Positions 39,601-49,290 of a stretch of DNA of 64,000 bases are shown piece by piece; the stretch's first letter is position 1; each line of letters opens with the position of its first letter. The notes under the pieces are model-generated. The model ran no database searches and had not been told where the DNA came from. It worked only from the letters and a program-made list of their open reading frames with translations. A program made the translations under genes and the position numbers. Source of the DNA: Aporrectodea caliginosa (taxonomy: Eukaryota; Annelida; Clitellata; Crassiclitellata; Lumbricidae); NCBI GenBank assembly GCA_020284085.1, contig JACEVL010000204.1, positions 938,501-1,002,500 of the forward strand, given 5' to 3'.

Positions 39601-41694
39601 AGCATTTATTTCATCATTTGGGGCTGATAGTATGTACAACACTGAATTGCATCAAACAACAGTGCTTAAAAAAATCCTTATTCCTCAGATTTATAACTAC
39701 TCAACTATGTTGTCAGAATTTACTTCATCACTTTGGGGCTGAAAGTATGTATAACACTCAACTATGTTGTCTCGTAACCTTTCCCTGGATGTACTGAGAA
39801 CTAAGATTGTTCTTGATGAACAGACTTTTACAGTTGTTGAATCAAAAGGTCAGCATTTGCCTCTCATTGTTTTGATCAGTTCCGTTTGTCTCAAGGCTTA
39901 CGTTTTTCAACTGGCTAATCCACACTATTGTCCGTCTGTGTAAAAAAACCTTCTCCAGAATGTCCGTCTTCATAGAGAAACCTTCTCCAGTTCGATTGAT
40001 GAAATTAGTTCTTGCTTAAATAGCTGGGTTGATGAAAAGAATTCTTGCCTAAATAGAAGTTGGATTGATGAAAATAACTCTTACTTAAATGGAACTTGGA
40101 TGGATGAAATAATTCTTGCTTAAATAGAAGTTGGAATGATTTAAAAATTTTATAGTGTAAAGATGCCTTCTATAAAAGAAAGGAATTAATGAGAGGAAAG
40201 CTAAATAAGAATCTGAAGAAAAGAATTATCAAGTCTATGATATGGAGTGTGGTGTTATACGGATCAGAGACATGGACTCTAAGGAAGGAAGACATCAGAA
40301 GATTGGAGGCCTTCGAGATGTGGATATGGCGAAGAATGGAGAGAGTCAGCTGGATGGATCGGACAACATATGAAGACATACTACAACTGGTGGATGAATA
40401 AAGATCCCTGATAGGGATAATAAGAAGCCGACAAAGAAAATGGTTGGGACACATCATGAGGGGAGATTCCCTTCTAAGAAATATAATTGAGAGAAGAATG
40501 GAGGGGAAGGAGACAAGAGGAAGACCGAGAACGATGTTGTTGGACTGGGTGATGGAGGAGGATTACAGCAAAGGAGAGAGCAAGACAACGTGATGAATGG
40601 CGAAATTGGACATACGAACCTGCCTAGCAAGGCAGAGAACCAAAAGAAGATAGTGTAATAATTATATTCGTTTACTGAGAAAGACAACTCTAATTGGCAC
40701 ACCGCAATCAGTTACAATGTCAAAGAGTTTATAGAAAATAATAGGTGTTTGTTTTACTCATTACGTAGTTGACCTTAATGTTCAAATGAGGAATGGACAT
40801 AGTCATTGAACACAAGCATAGAGGACTCTTGGTATGAAGTTTTTATTGTCTTTGAGGGGCAGCTCAAACGGGTGCCGTCTGGGCCGAAGGTTGTAGCGTC
40901 TCTCAGCCACAGGAGGGAGTGTAAGTGGAAGTTGGATTGATTGAACCATTTTATATTGTAAGTAGAAGCTGGATTGATGAAAAATCATAGTGTAAGTAGA
41001 AGTTGGATTGATGCTCAAACTATATGCTTCAATTGGCAAATACTTTATAATGCTAGAACGATAAATTACCTTATAATATCGTTTGAATAAAATACGTTAA
41101 AATGGAGTTGACAATAGGCCTGCAGGGGAATAATAAAATATGCTAAAAATGGAGTTTTACCTAACAGAAAGTCTTGTTTTTGCCAGAATTTGTGTGCAAT
41201 AATTAATTACGCTAAAGTGTAGGATTACCTTGAATTGCATAAATTTGTGGGAGGTTGCAGCACTATATTGTACTGGAGTGTATGGCGGTCACATTGGTCG
41301 TGGATCTTGAAAAATCCCCCCAAATCAATATCTGGAATATGTGCTAACATGGCTAGGCAAATTTCAGGATCGTTTCCGACATATGGGAATACGGGACTTT
41401 GAACACTTGTGGCTCTAGGCATATTGTAAAATTTGGTAACAGTCCCCAGAATATGCCCGTATTGATAAACATAAAAATTTTGGACTACAGTGAAGTGACA
41501 TTTCATTTAATCCCATGTATTACAAAGTAAGTAAGTAAATGTGTTCTTTATTAAAACACAAAGTTCTGCTTCCTTCTTTGTGGCAATGGCGGCTACGGTA
41601 CCTTGTGTCTTCCAAAATAGACCGTTCCGGTCGATCCTGCACCGAGAACCTTATCCGTGTAATACACGAAGTTCTCGGTACCATGTACAGCCAT
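24668..41694 (-). CDS. TBK1: TBK1/IKK-epsilon-like serine/threonine kinase, about 16 exons
   Basis: IKK-related kinase of innate-immune and autophagy signalling. Exons: 41694-41602, 39512-39369, 38696-38567, 37638-37548, 37148-37058, 35232-35072, 34581-34471, 33039-32651, 31296-31146, 30127-29765, 28039-27926, 27479-27378, 26747-26681, 26506-26414 (or from 26510), about 26012-25945, 24827-24668. Total about 775 aa (human TBK1 has 729). Seen: Gly-rich loop LGAGSTGTVYFGRHK, beta-3 lysine in ACAVKLF, HRDIKPGN, DFG, YGTEEYLHP, WSIGVTMYQVATGRLPF; ubiquitin-like domain in exon 8; coiled coils in exons 10-14 including TYNEDQIHKYE. Odd points: Ala replaces activation-loop Ser172 (codon 37084-37082); E-R-W replaces D-L-W before SIGVT; intron 4 has a GC donor; the exon 8 donor lies in a 20-bp tandem repeat. 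Exons 13-15 rest on frame compatibility only. TBK1 and IKK-epsilon cannot be told apart here. Confidence 0.9.
28740..28800 (-). repeat. LINE 3'-end fragment
   Basis: Plus strand GCATTTATATAGTGCCTCTTC then GATGTCTACTCAGAGACG, a member of the GGCGCTATATAA tail group with one G>A change in the core. In TBK1-like intron 10. Confidence 0.45.
28965..29170 (+). repeat. tRNA-derived SINE, family C
   Basis: Head reads GCCCAGTTAGCTACATTGG then TTAGAGTGTAGGCTG (A-box region), followed by a decayed B-box near 29020 and a body with GTCCGTTCTCGGGGACC and GTCAAGGCCATATAGTCGC. Not homologous to families A or B. In TBK1-like intron 10, opposite to the gene. Confidence 0.5.
31349..31509. mobile_element. hAT-type MITE (161 bp)
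   Basis: Bounded by a perfect 8-bp duplication AGTGGGTA (31341-31348 and 31510-31517). Left end CAGGGGCGGCGCCAG and right end CTGGTGCCGGCACGG are imperfect inverted repeats. G-runs and C-runs in the middle. It sits in TBK1-like intron 8, 52 bp before exon 9. Confidence 0.75.
32300..32362. mobile_element. Miniature piggyBac-like element, degenerate copy
   Basis: Same design and length as 5505-5567: CACTTTAACGACTAGC ... CTTGTCGTTAAAGTG, TTAA on the right (32363-32366) and a mutated TTGA(A) on the left. The matching TTTTAGTACAC core shows common origin. In TBK1-like intron 8. Confidence 0.65.
32621..32660 (-). repeat. 20-bp tandem duplication carrying two identical splice donors
   Basis: TCGTACTTACGAAGAAGAAA occurs twice in direct tandem on the plus strand; on the coding strand each copy contains TTCTTC|GTAAGTACG. 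The upstream donor (intron begins at 32650) keeps frame with exon 9. The second (32630) would add 20 nt and shift frame. Confidence 0.9.
33314..33816. mobile_element. Non-autonomous hAT-type element (503 bp)
   Basis: Starts CAGTGTTATTTAAGTT and ends AACTTAAATAACACTG (16-bp perfect inverted repeats). Flanked by a perfect 8-bp duplication GCAGTCAC at 33306-33313 and 33817-33824. The interior is mostly TTTTCAGTTTTAG-like degenerate tandem repeats. Same family as 8827-9624. In TBK1-like intron 7. Confidence 0.9.
35633..36777 (+). mobile_element. Tc1/mariner element (1145 bp) with dead transposase
   Basis: Termini CCGGGTGGCTCATTAAAAAC and GTTTTTAATGAGCCACCCGG are inverted repeats extending about 45 bp, flanked by TA dinucleotides. 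Between about 35910 and 36560 the plus strand carries pieces of a mariner-type transposase: FTDEKDF, MVSAGVSMHGK, FNKTVLLH / QQDSAPS in alternative frames, WPPNSPDLNPLDYY and a QWKQRLRVV-like C-terminus. Frameshifts and stops break the ORF, so it is inactive. In TBK1-like intron 5, on the opposite strand. Confidence 0.85.
37862..37930 (-). repeat. LINE 3'-end fragment
   Basis: Plus strand CATTTGTATAGCACCCCTTC then GATATCTACTCAAATGCGC, a diverged GGCGCTATATAA-type tail. In TBK1-like intron 3. Confidence 0.35.
38245..38440 (-). repeat. tRNA-derived SINE, family A, truncated
   Basis: Plus strand shares GAAGAGCAGTCCCTTAAG, then GGCCAGTCCTCTCCCTTGCA and GTCTGATCTTCCCACC with the family A copies at 7530 and 8395. 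The tRNA-like head is missing or unrecognisable. In TBK1-like intron 3. Confidence 0.55.
38780..38935 (+). repeat. RTE-like LINE C-terminal fragment
   Basis: Short frames read GRMERNMTKGRPQNN, the counterpart of RRMEGKETRGRPRTM in the copy at 40177-40640, and both are followed by GATGAATGGC and GGCAGAGAACC. Too short and broken to code. In TBK1-like intron 2. Confidence 0.5.
39985..40145. repeat. Minisatellite, about 43-bp unit
   Basis: Successive units contain GATGAAAATAATTCTTGCTT-like and AAATAGAAGTTGGATTGAT-like phrases, about four imperfect copies. A similar phrase (AGAAGTTGGATTGATG) reappears near 40990-41015. In TBK1-like intron 1. Confidence 0.6.
40177..40640 (+). pseudogene. RTE-like LINE reverse-transcriptase C-terminus
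   Basis: One frame reads SVVLYGSETWTLRKEDIRRL, FEMWIWRRMERVSWMDR, then after one stop RKWLGHIMRGDSLLRNII and RGRPRTMLLDW. This is the classic C-terminal segment of RTE-like endonuclease/reverse transcriptases. A single in-frame stop (near 40398) and loss of everything upstream make it a 5'-truncated dead copy. In TBK1-like intron 1, opposite strand. Confidence 0.8.
40800..40910 (-). repeat. LINE ORF C-terminal tail fragment
   Basis: Minus strand encodes ERRYNLRPRRHPFELPLKD, then FIPRVLYACVQ and a stop, the terminal motif of many LINE ORF2 proteins. No other part of the ORF is adjacent. In TBK1-like intron 1. Confidence 0.5.
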
Positions 41695-42752
41695 GAAAAA
41701 TCGGAACAATTTCAGCACACATTAAACCTCAGCAAATGTTCATAACTTTTAATAAAAAACCGAAACTAAACAGAGCCAAATTTCCGCTGACATAGTCAAA
41801 GAGGTATCAATAGCTAGAGCACGCTTAATTTTAGTAACCCATGACCAAAGACCTTCCCCACGACGGCCATTTGCCTAGAGAGTTAAAAAACGGAGTCTAC
41901 ATTTATTGAAGTAAGTAAGTAAGTAAAAACAGAGAATATCAATTCACGATTATTCAAATTGATTATCCGCCATAATGGAGATAATGAAGTGTCTCTCTGT
42001 CTCAATGGACTGATCTTTAGCACTTTATTTAGTTGACCTGATTATATGTAGGCGGCAGGCCGATACAGGATCCAATTTGTCAAAAAAGAAGCAGAGGGTC
42101 AGAAATATGATATATAAAATAATAAAAATTTACTAAACCTGAATTACATTTTTATATTCGTTAATCGTGTTGCAAACCACTCGTATTGAATGCAATTTAT
42201 CGGAGTTTGTAAAATGAAATGCTCTGATTCACACACAGAGAAAAATCACAATGACTAATATTCGAATCTTCTAAGCTTCGTTATATTTTTAGATGAAGTT
42301 AATGAATTTCCATTATACGTCAGGATTCTGCAATAATCAACAGTCAACACTTGCATGATCTTGCATGATACGTCAGGGTTATGCAATGATCAACAGTCAA
42401 CTACCCTGCAAGTATGACATCGAAAAATAAATTAAAAGGAGTCTTCACTCTTCAGTCGCAGTTTAAACTTTTGGCTTAGTAGAATTCAGTGGTGAACTTG
42501 TTAAAGCGCCCTTGTAACGGCATGTGCCGTGTTACGGCGCTGTGGAAATTGTCGTAATCATTCATTCATTCATAAGTATCGATTGGCTGTCTTTCTTTTC
42601 CATCTGTAGGCTATTTTTTTACAGATACAGTACCGGTATTATAGTGTCCCTATATAGGCCTATTAGCGGGATCTATGATCCCTTCTGGGCCTCCGTGTAG
42701 TCAGAAGGCCTACATGACAAACCGTTGCCTTGTAGTTTCATTTGCTCTTTTC
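41695..42752. other. Upstream flank of the TBK1-like gene
   Basis: Should contain the 5' UTR and promoter; no unambiguous core-promoter motif. An imperfect direct duplication (ATACGTCAGG...GCAAT.ATCAACAGTCAAC) lies at 42315-42402. A plus-strand SINE/LINE-like tail (TACGGCGCTGTGGAAATTG followed by CATTCATTCATTCAT) ends at about 42573; just before it is an imperfect TAACGGCATGTGCCGTGTTA hairpin. Confidence 0.4.
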
Positions 42753-43151
42753 CAGTGGCGTACCGAGCTTACATGCCGCCCGGGGCGCCGGCCCAAAAAT
42801 TCCGCCCTTTGCACTTAATTTTAGAAATTTCCGGAAAATTTTCTTTCTTCCGCCAAAAAATTTCTGATGACCTTTTTGCTTTTCCAACACGTCTACTACT
42901 ATTATACTAATTGTCAGAAGCCGCCCTGTCCTGCGCCCGGGGACCGCCCCCCGCCCCTCATTACGCCACTGTATGCTATTATTTTTCTTCCTTTCCTTCC
43001 TTCTTTCTCTACTTTCATTACTTCCTCTTATACTTTTTCAATTATTTCTGCATTCACTCCTTCTTTTATTTTACTTCAACCCTAATTTGCCGCCCCTGCT
43101 CAATTGCCGCCCGGGGCGACTCGCCCCCCTGCCCCCTACGGTACGCCACTG
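42753..43151. mobile_element. hAT-type MITE (399 bp)
   Basis: Ends CAGTGGCGTACCG and CGGTACGCCACTG are 13-bp inverted repeats, except for order at the inner edge. Perfect 8-bp target duplication CTCTTTTC at 42745-42752 and 43152-43159. A second inner TTACGCCACTG at 42960-42970 suggests a nested or rearranged copy. No coding capacity; pyrimidine-rich centre. Confidence 0.85.
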
Positions 43152-43503
43152 CTCTTTTCTCTTCTGATGGTTACAGAAATAAATGATTGATTGATTGATT
43201 GATTAAATTGCTCTGAAAGACGAAATACAAGTAGGCTACACAAGGGACAGCTAACAAACCATTGCGTCAAGTAGGCTACTGTCACTGGAAAATGGAAATA
43301 CCATATAGCAACTCAACGAAACAGCGCACCACTGCACCAAGTAGCCCTATAAGTACTGACAGCAATGTAGGTCTACACTACTACAGCCACTATGAGAAAT
43401 GCTGTGCATTTCTCTTTCGTACGTCCAAAATAATCGCCTTGCCAGTTGGCTTATTTAAGGCGCAAAATAACTATGGCGCCCAGATATCAGCCAACAAATA
43501 GCA

Positions 43504-43504
<1 letters not shown>

Positions 43505-43542
<38 letters not shown>

Positions 43543-43545
43543 ATA
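43505..43545. repeat. (ATT)n microsatellite at the LINE 3' end
   Basis: About 13 ATT units directly follow (on the minus strand) the 3' end of the LINE at 43546-44962; this is probably the element's own tail. Confidence 0.7.
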
Positions 43546-44962
43546 AATTTGTAACGCGCGCAAGGTCACACCGAAATGTGAATCTGAGGCGCGGATAGTC
43601 AGCCGCCAGGTGAAGATGCACTTAGATTTCTAAATCCTTGAAAGCCAAGGAGAAATAGTGAGTTTTGAGCCGCTTTTTGAAGGAAGGAAGTGAAGTTGAG
43701 CTACGAAGAGAAAGTGGTAGTCGATTCCATTCCTTTGGAGCAGAGGCGTGGAATGCACGAGAGCCCATAACTGTTCTGCATCGTGGCTCAGCTAGAAGAC
43801 CTGTAGGCCTACTTGATGATCTCAGGCAACGAGGAGGGATGTAAGGAGTTAGTAGTGCATGAATATAGGTAGGTGCTGGTGCTGAGGGCTTTGTAGGTCA
43901 AACAGGCCAATTTAAATTTTATTCTGAAATCAACAGGAAGCCAATGCAGCTCGTGGAGTAGGACTGAGGAGCATGTTCGTAGTGGGACACGCATCACTAC
44001 ACGAGCTAAGGAGTTTTGGATTCGTTGCAGCCTTTTGAGTTCAAGGTTTGAGAGACACCCACAAAAAGGGAATTAGCATAATCAAGACGAGAGGATACAA
44101 GTGAACAGGCTATAGTTTGAGACATATTCTTAGAAGTTAGAGCCGACCTGATGTGACGTATTGCCCTGATGTGATAGAAACAAGATTTACAAAGGTTTGT
44201 TATGTGTGGTCGGAATGTGAGCTTACTGTCCAGGGTTACCCCAAGTGTTTTGACAGTATCTAAAAGAGACACAGCAGTGCCTGCGAGGTCGACACTAGAA
44301 AGTGAAGGGAAAGAACGCAGGCGTTGGCCTGAACCGAACAGAATTGCCTCAGACTTATTTGGGTTTATGGCCAGACCATTGAAACAGAACCACGCATACA
44401 TAGATGAGAGGCACTCTTCAAGTTTTAGTTTAACAGACTGGTCAGTGTGTGACAGAGCAATATGTAGCTGAGTATCATCCGCGTACTGTTGCAATTGGAT
44501 TCCAAAGTGCTTAGCTATATGACTGATTGGGGAAGTAAAGACTGTAAATAATAAAGGACCGATGACAGATCCTTGTGGTACTCCAGAAGTGCAAAGCGTG
44601 GGCTCAGATCGAGCGGTACCGATGCCTACCTGCTGACTACGGTCACTCAGGTAAGAAGCTAACCAGTTTAAGGCAGTCCCAGAGACACCGAAGCTTTTGG
44701 TTAGTCTTGAAAGAAGTAGCTGGTGGTCTACGGTGTCGAAGGCTGCACTGAGGTCAAGACATACTGAGAGGCAGGCTTTACCATTGTCAACACAGGAGAA
44801 GATGTTATCCAGTGTAGAGACAAGAGCAGTTTCAGTGGAATAGCCTTCGCGGTAAGCTGACTGATAAGGGCTGAAGTTAGGTGAAGAAGTGATGTGTTTC
44901 TTGATACGTGTAAGAAAAAGACGTTCAAGGATCTTGGAAATGTTATTGAGGTTAGAGATAGG
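43546..44962 (-). mobile_element. CR1/L2-like LINE, reverse-transcriptase half, disrupted
   Basis: A frame of about 320 codons (44962-44006) has RT motifs in order: PISNLNNISKILERL, AYREGYSTETAL, LDLSAAFDTVDH, SGVPQGSVIGPLLFT and the catalytic box QQYADDTQL. After a frameshift, LHELHWLPVDFRIKFKLACL (43940 region) gives the C-terminal domain, followed by a 3' UTR ending in an (ATT)n tail. The N-terminal endonuclease half of apparently the same LINE lies at 52102-53215, beyond a 7-kb insertion. About 100-150 residues expected between the two halves are missing. Not functional as it stands. Confidence 0.85.
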
Positions 44963-45424
44963 AATATATATATGCATTCGTCAACGGATTACCCTGTATA
45001 AAAATACATGCAACGACTTAGCCCGTCTCAGCCAATCAGAACACAGCAGCCGCCTCCACTGGAAGAAGTGCCCTTTGGACTTGTGACGTAGGACGCTTCG
45101 GCTGGCGCACATAAAAGGACTCTTGAACGCCGCATCGTCGGACAAGTGCTGAGATTTGACACGGGAAGGACCCACGCGCGTCGAAACTGGATTTGGATAC
45201 GGAAAAGCGGCTACATTCGAGAAATGCTCGAGTGTGACGGAGTCCGTGTCTGTGGATCGACCAGCCTGTACCCCGGGGCGTAGCTCGACAGGAAAGCTGC
45301 CTCGTGACGTCCCTTCCCCCCAGGATCGCCCAAAAGAAGCCCAACGTCGTTTGCTGTCTGCCCGTCGACCGTGATTCGAAGAGTCGTCTGTGAAACGAGA
45401 TGATGGATTCGATCACCAGTCCTG
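44963..45424 (+). repeat. 5' LTR of E2, first 37 bp missing
   Basis: Matches 48831-49290 with two differences that I could find (near 45355 and 45411). A TATA-like ACATAAAAGG at 45110 would start transcription in the LTR. The 3' boundary is taken at CAGTCCTG, where the two repeats diverge. Confidence 0.75.
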
Positions 45425-46275
45425 AGAGGAAAACCCTGGATGCCCCGCTATTGTACTGTCCGTCGTGTGTCTCCGTTGGAAACGTGAAGACAAAGACAAC
45501 GGAAAGTCGCCCCGAGAAGCCTAACGTCGTTCAGCCCCGTCTGCCCCCTTCGATTGCTGAGGCCCGTTAATTAAAGAAACAGCTACGCTTGGATTTTACG
45601 AGTCGTCGTCTTGTCGTGAAAGTCTGTGGAGAGTATTTGTCGTGGTGAAGGAGCTGTTGCGATATGGATTGTCTATCGTTGCCGCTACATAAATCGTCGC
45701 GAATGTTTAATAGGCCTATAATTAGTCGTCAGAGCGTCGTATGTCTGTTCGAACCAAGGAGGACGGAAATCCACTAGATATTCGTCTATTCTGCGTCTGT
45801 CGATATACGAAGGAATCGGTGAGTTGTGCGTCGTTAATCAAGTAACAACGACGTCTTAGCCATTGGAAAACCCCGGAGTCATTCTCTACGCCTGTTCACG
45901 CTGTATAACGGAGTTCTATTGCCAGCCGCGAGTCAGCTGTGGGAAAAGCCCTCGTCATCGCCTCTGCTGCGCGTACGCTATCAGTCAGGGAAAGTCTTCG
46001 ACTCACTACGTTGCCTTTCTGTGCTTTGGAAATACCCCGGCTGTTGTTATCATTCGCCGGCCCAGCTCCCTTGTTTTGATAATATTCGGCATTGAATGAG
46101 AAAGAGAGTCAGGTTAAATTATAATTCTAAACTAAACCCCTTTTTGGCATCGCATATGGCTCAGTTAAATGAATGCAAGACTAAATAATGATGGTTTTAA
46201 CTATAGTTGATTGTAGTTTGTATGCTATTGTATAATCATTGCTTCTTCTAATAATAATATTAATTCATTCAAATC

Positions 46276-47874
46276 ATGGCTTATTCTTCTAACACTAGAA
46301 TAGAGAAAGGAAGGAAAGGAGAGGTAATTGAGGTAAAGGAAAGGTCAGCCTCTTCGTGTGAACTGCCTTACTCCGTGCTTATAAGTCGATTAAGGAGAAT
46401 GGACGAAATGTTAGCAGAACTAGCTAGACCGCCAGTTGAGCTTTGGACTGTCATCACAAATAGTTTAAACCGAACGAAACAATCTGCAAACGACGCAGAC
46501 CTTGTTGGAATAAACACGTACCCAAATTACCGGCCCTTACAGGTAGTTGCTGTCCGCCCGACAGCCGCGTCTTACCCTCAATCACCTTCGTCAAGGAGTG
46601 GCCCTGTCCAAAGATGGCTATCACCAGAGCCTAATACTAGAAACTGCATGACGGACCCGGAAGTTATCGAACCACCAATCCAACAAGGACTACGGAAGCC
46701 GAGTCCTATTCAACCTTCCGGAGTAGCGCCCGGGAGGGGGACTTTCGAAACCAGTTATCATCATGATGGCTGGGACTCGACGTCGAGGCCGTTCGACTAC
46801 CAGCTCTGTCCGAGAGAGGAAGACGAAGAATGCTGGCCGCGTGGAAGCCAGTGGAGCCAACGGAGTGGACTTTCGGACAGGAGGCTGGAGGCGGTCTACC
46901 ACGACGGTGCCAACGTATCGTACAATGGCGACGAGAATGCAGATAACAATAACTTCCGGTCTGTAGGAGTGCAAACAGTAAGTTCGAATCCTGATAAAAG
47001 TTTCGGTGAAATGCAAAATCGCATTGAAACCGAAGAAATTATAGAAAATGAAATAGACAGAAATAGACGAAGCATGGCGTTAGAATGTAATGTTGTTGAT
47101 GATAAAATGATTGAAATTGCTGAAAACGCAAGAGAGAGAATGAATGTAGATGACTCGAGAAATATGCGATTGCAAATAAATTCTTATTTGGTCAATGTAA
47201 ATGAACGGAGAGAGGCTGAGATAATTTCTCAATCATTCGCCCGAGGGCGCCAGCAGTCAAAATTGCCCCATGAAAATTCTACGATGAATGTCGTGGATGA
47301 ACGAGCAATGATGACGCGGAGATCACAATCCGAGCCAAAAGCTGTCCCGAGGAATACAGATTCATGTCAAGTCCGTCCACAGCGTGTGCAACTCCCTACG
47401 TCCAACGAACCACCTGCTGTCTCGCTGACCCGAAATCTGAATGAAACTGTGGTTCCGTTGAACGTCGACAACGCACTTGCCGCGAAATGTCAGCCCATGT
47501 CTGAAGACTACACGACTTCGTTCTCAGCCCACGCACCGCTGGATTATTCTCGTCGTGAAGCGTCACTGGAAAATCGTTCATATTCCCCGCCCACTGCCTT
47601 CTCCATCGTCGATTCCTCCCGAAGAACCGAAAGAACTGCTGCCAAAGGAGCACAAAGATTTCAGTGTCTTCTGAAATCGCCGAAACCGAGAAGTGAATCG
47701 AGTGGTTTGACGAGACTACAGGTCGACAAATCGTTGGGAAGGAAAGGTCGTAGAATCACCAACTACCACAGATGGAGGAAGAAAAAGACCCGTCTCAAAA
47801 TACCGATGAAACCGCCAACGCCTGTCCGACCACGCAAGCTGATGACCCGCCACAGTGGAATGATGAAATGTTGA
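46276..47874 (+). CDS. Unrecognised 532-aa protein of LTR element E2
   Basis: Starts MAYSSNTRIEKGRKGE and ends at TGA after MMKC. Not recognised: no zinc knuckle, no protease DTG, no RT or integrase motif, no signal peptide or membrane segment. The first 70 residues include a helical, leucine-rich stretch (LPYSVLISRLRRMDEMLAEL). The middle is proline/serine-rich, then acidic/arginine-rich with long predicted helix-like NRRS/ENARERMN phrases, and the C-terminus is strongly basic (RRITNYHRWRKKKTRLK). Position after a long leader suggests a Gag-like or accessory role, by inference only. A second, diverged copy (51463-52101) keeps the frame with a 3-residue in-frame deletion and about 20 substitutions in roughly 200 codons and no stop, which argues for past selection on the protein. 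Confidence 0.6.
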   Translation: MAYSSNTRIEKGRKGEVIEVKERSASSCELPYSVLISRLRRMDEMLAELARPPVELWTVITNSLNRTKQSANDADLVGINTYPNYRPLQVVAVRPTAASYPQSPSSRSGPVQRWLSPEPNTRNCMTDPEVIEPPIQQGLRKPSPIQPSGVAPGRGTFETSYHHDGWDSTSRPFDYQLCPREEDEECWPRGSQWSQRSGLSDRRLEAVYHDGANVSYNGDENADNNNFRSVGVQTVSSNPDKSFGEMQNRIETEEIIENEIDRNRRSMALECNVVDDKMIEIAENARERMNVDDSRNMRLQINSYLVNVNERREAEIISQSFARGRQQSKLPHENSTMNVVDERAMMTRRSQSEPKAVPRNTDSCQVRPQRVQLPTSNEPPAVSLTRNLNETVVPLNVDNALAAKCQPMSEDYTTSFSAHAPLDYSRREASLENRSYSPPTAFSIVDSSRRTERTAAKGAQRFQCLLKSPKPRSESSGLTRLQVDKSLGRKGRRITNYHRWRKKKTRLKIPMKPPTPVRPRKLMTRHSGMMKC

Positions 47875-48051
47875 ATCCGATGGAAAGATTGAATTAATGA
47901 TGATGATTATAGATTGTGTTTCTTTTGCAATGTCTTGTAGGTTAAACCTGTTTTTGTGTTGTTTTAAAGTTGTGGATGAACGATTGCAGCCCTGAGTATA
48001 TTGAACTGTTGTGTAGCGAGTAGAGAAATTTTTAAAGTGGAATTACGTGTG

Positions 48052-48161
48052 CTATCTGCTAAGATTAAAGGCAGTAGTGTCTAATCGTATAAGTGTTAAA
48101 ACAGGGCTATCTGCTAAGATTAAAGGCAGTAGTGTCTAATCGTATAAGTGTTAAAACAGGG
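48052..48161. repeat. 55-bp tandem duplication in the E2 3' region
   Basis: CTATCTGCTAAGATTAAAGG begins at 48052 and again at 48107; both copies run through AAGTGTTAAAACAGGG and are identical. Confidence 0.9.
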
Positions 48162-48793
48162 GGTAATGGATTTGGCCTGCCTTGAGACGGATAGGCCACG
48201 GTGTCTCAAGTTTCCAGTGTAGCAGCCGACGCTTTGTCCGGCTAGACTGTAGTAGACCCTGTGATGATTCAGCCCTGAAGAACGATGGAATTTTACCGAC
48301 TGTGTTAGTGAGTAAGGAAGGAACACAGACCGGATATTGATGAAGATGAGGCCCCAGAAATGATGTCCCGCCCTAGATGAAACGTGTGTGCCCCAGAATG
48401 ATATATAGGTCCATATGGATGGTTTAACTAAGAGAATAGGCCCTGAAAAGAGCAATTAAGATGATAGTGTTATGAGATTGTCATATTTTGCGAAATGTTT
48501 ATTAACATTGTGTAGTTGATAGAACGTAATGTTTATGCATTGATTATGTGTAACCGAATCGTAGTGGTTAGTAAGTATGATGGCGTACATTGAGTGATTA
48601 TCGTTGCAAGAGCCTTAGTGACATTAACCCTGTAGTAACTTTGCTGTGCCTAATGTAGGGAGAGAGTTGATTGATTTTTTTACTCTTACTAGAATAGCTG
48701 CACTAATTGTTAGGACGAGCCGAAAAATTATTCCAGCTATGTTAAAATCTCTAGCTTTTTGCCGAGATTTTAAGAGCCAAGGAGGGGGAGAGT

Positions 48794-49290
48794 GTACGGA
48801 TTTAGAATCCGCACAAGTCCTACCACCGAAATATATATATGCATTCGTCAACGGATTACCCTGTATAAAAATACATGCAACGACTTAGCCCGTCTCAGCC
48901 AATCAGAACACAGCAGCCGCCTCCACTGGAAGAAGTGCCCTTTGGACTTGTGACGTAGGACGCTTCGGCTGGCGCACATAAAAGGACTCTTGAACGCCGC
49001 ATCGTCGGACAAGTGCTGAGATTTGACACGGGAAGGACCCACGCGCGTCGAAACTGGATTTGGATACGGAAAAGCGGCTACATTCGAGAAATGCTCGAGT
49101 GTGACGGAGTCCGTGTCTGTGGATCGACCAGCCTGTACCCCGGGGCGTAGCTCGACAGGAAAGCTGCCTCGTGACGTCCCTTCCCCCCAGGATCGCCCAA
49201 AAGAAGCCCAACGTCGTTTGCTTCTGCCCGTCGACCGTGATTCGAAGAGTCGTCTGTGAAACGAGATGATGGATTCAATCACCAGTCCTG
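48794..49290 (+). repeat. 3' LTR of E2
   Basis: Begins TGTACGGATTTAGAATCC after the polypurine tract and runs to CAGTCCTG. Contains the ACATAAAAGG TATA-like box near 48977. Ends either at the CA of ATCACCA (49284) or slightly beyond. Confidence 0.7.

Larger units (their letters stand above)
44963..49290 (+). mobile_element. LTR retrotransposon lacking pol, with one long ORF (element E2)
   Basis: Two near-identical direct repeats 3868 bp apart bound an internal region. The right repeat begins TGTACGG directly after a purine-rich tract (GGAGGGGGAGAG, 48782-48793), as expected for a polypurine tract and 3' LTR. The left repeat lacks its first 37 bp, cut at the junction with the LINE. The interior has an 850-bp leader, one 532-codon ORF (46276-47874) and a 0.9-kb 3' region. 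I see no protease, RT, RNase H or integrase motif, so it would depend on another element for mobility. It interrupts the LINE. Confidence 0.75.

Noticed and set aside
42911..43186. Overlapping plus-strand frames of 60-90 codons
   Set aside because: They lie in the pyrimidine-rich interior of the hAT MITE 42753-43151 and have no domain.
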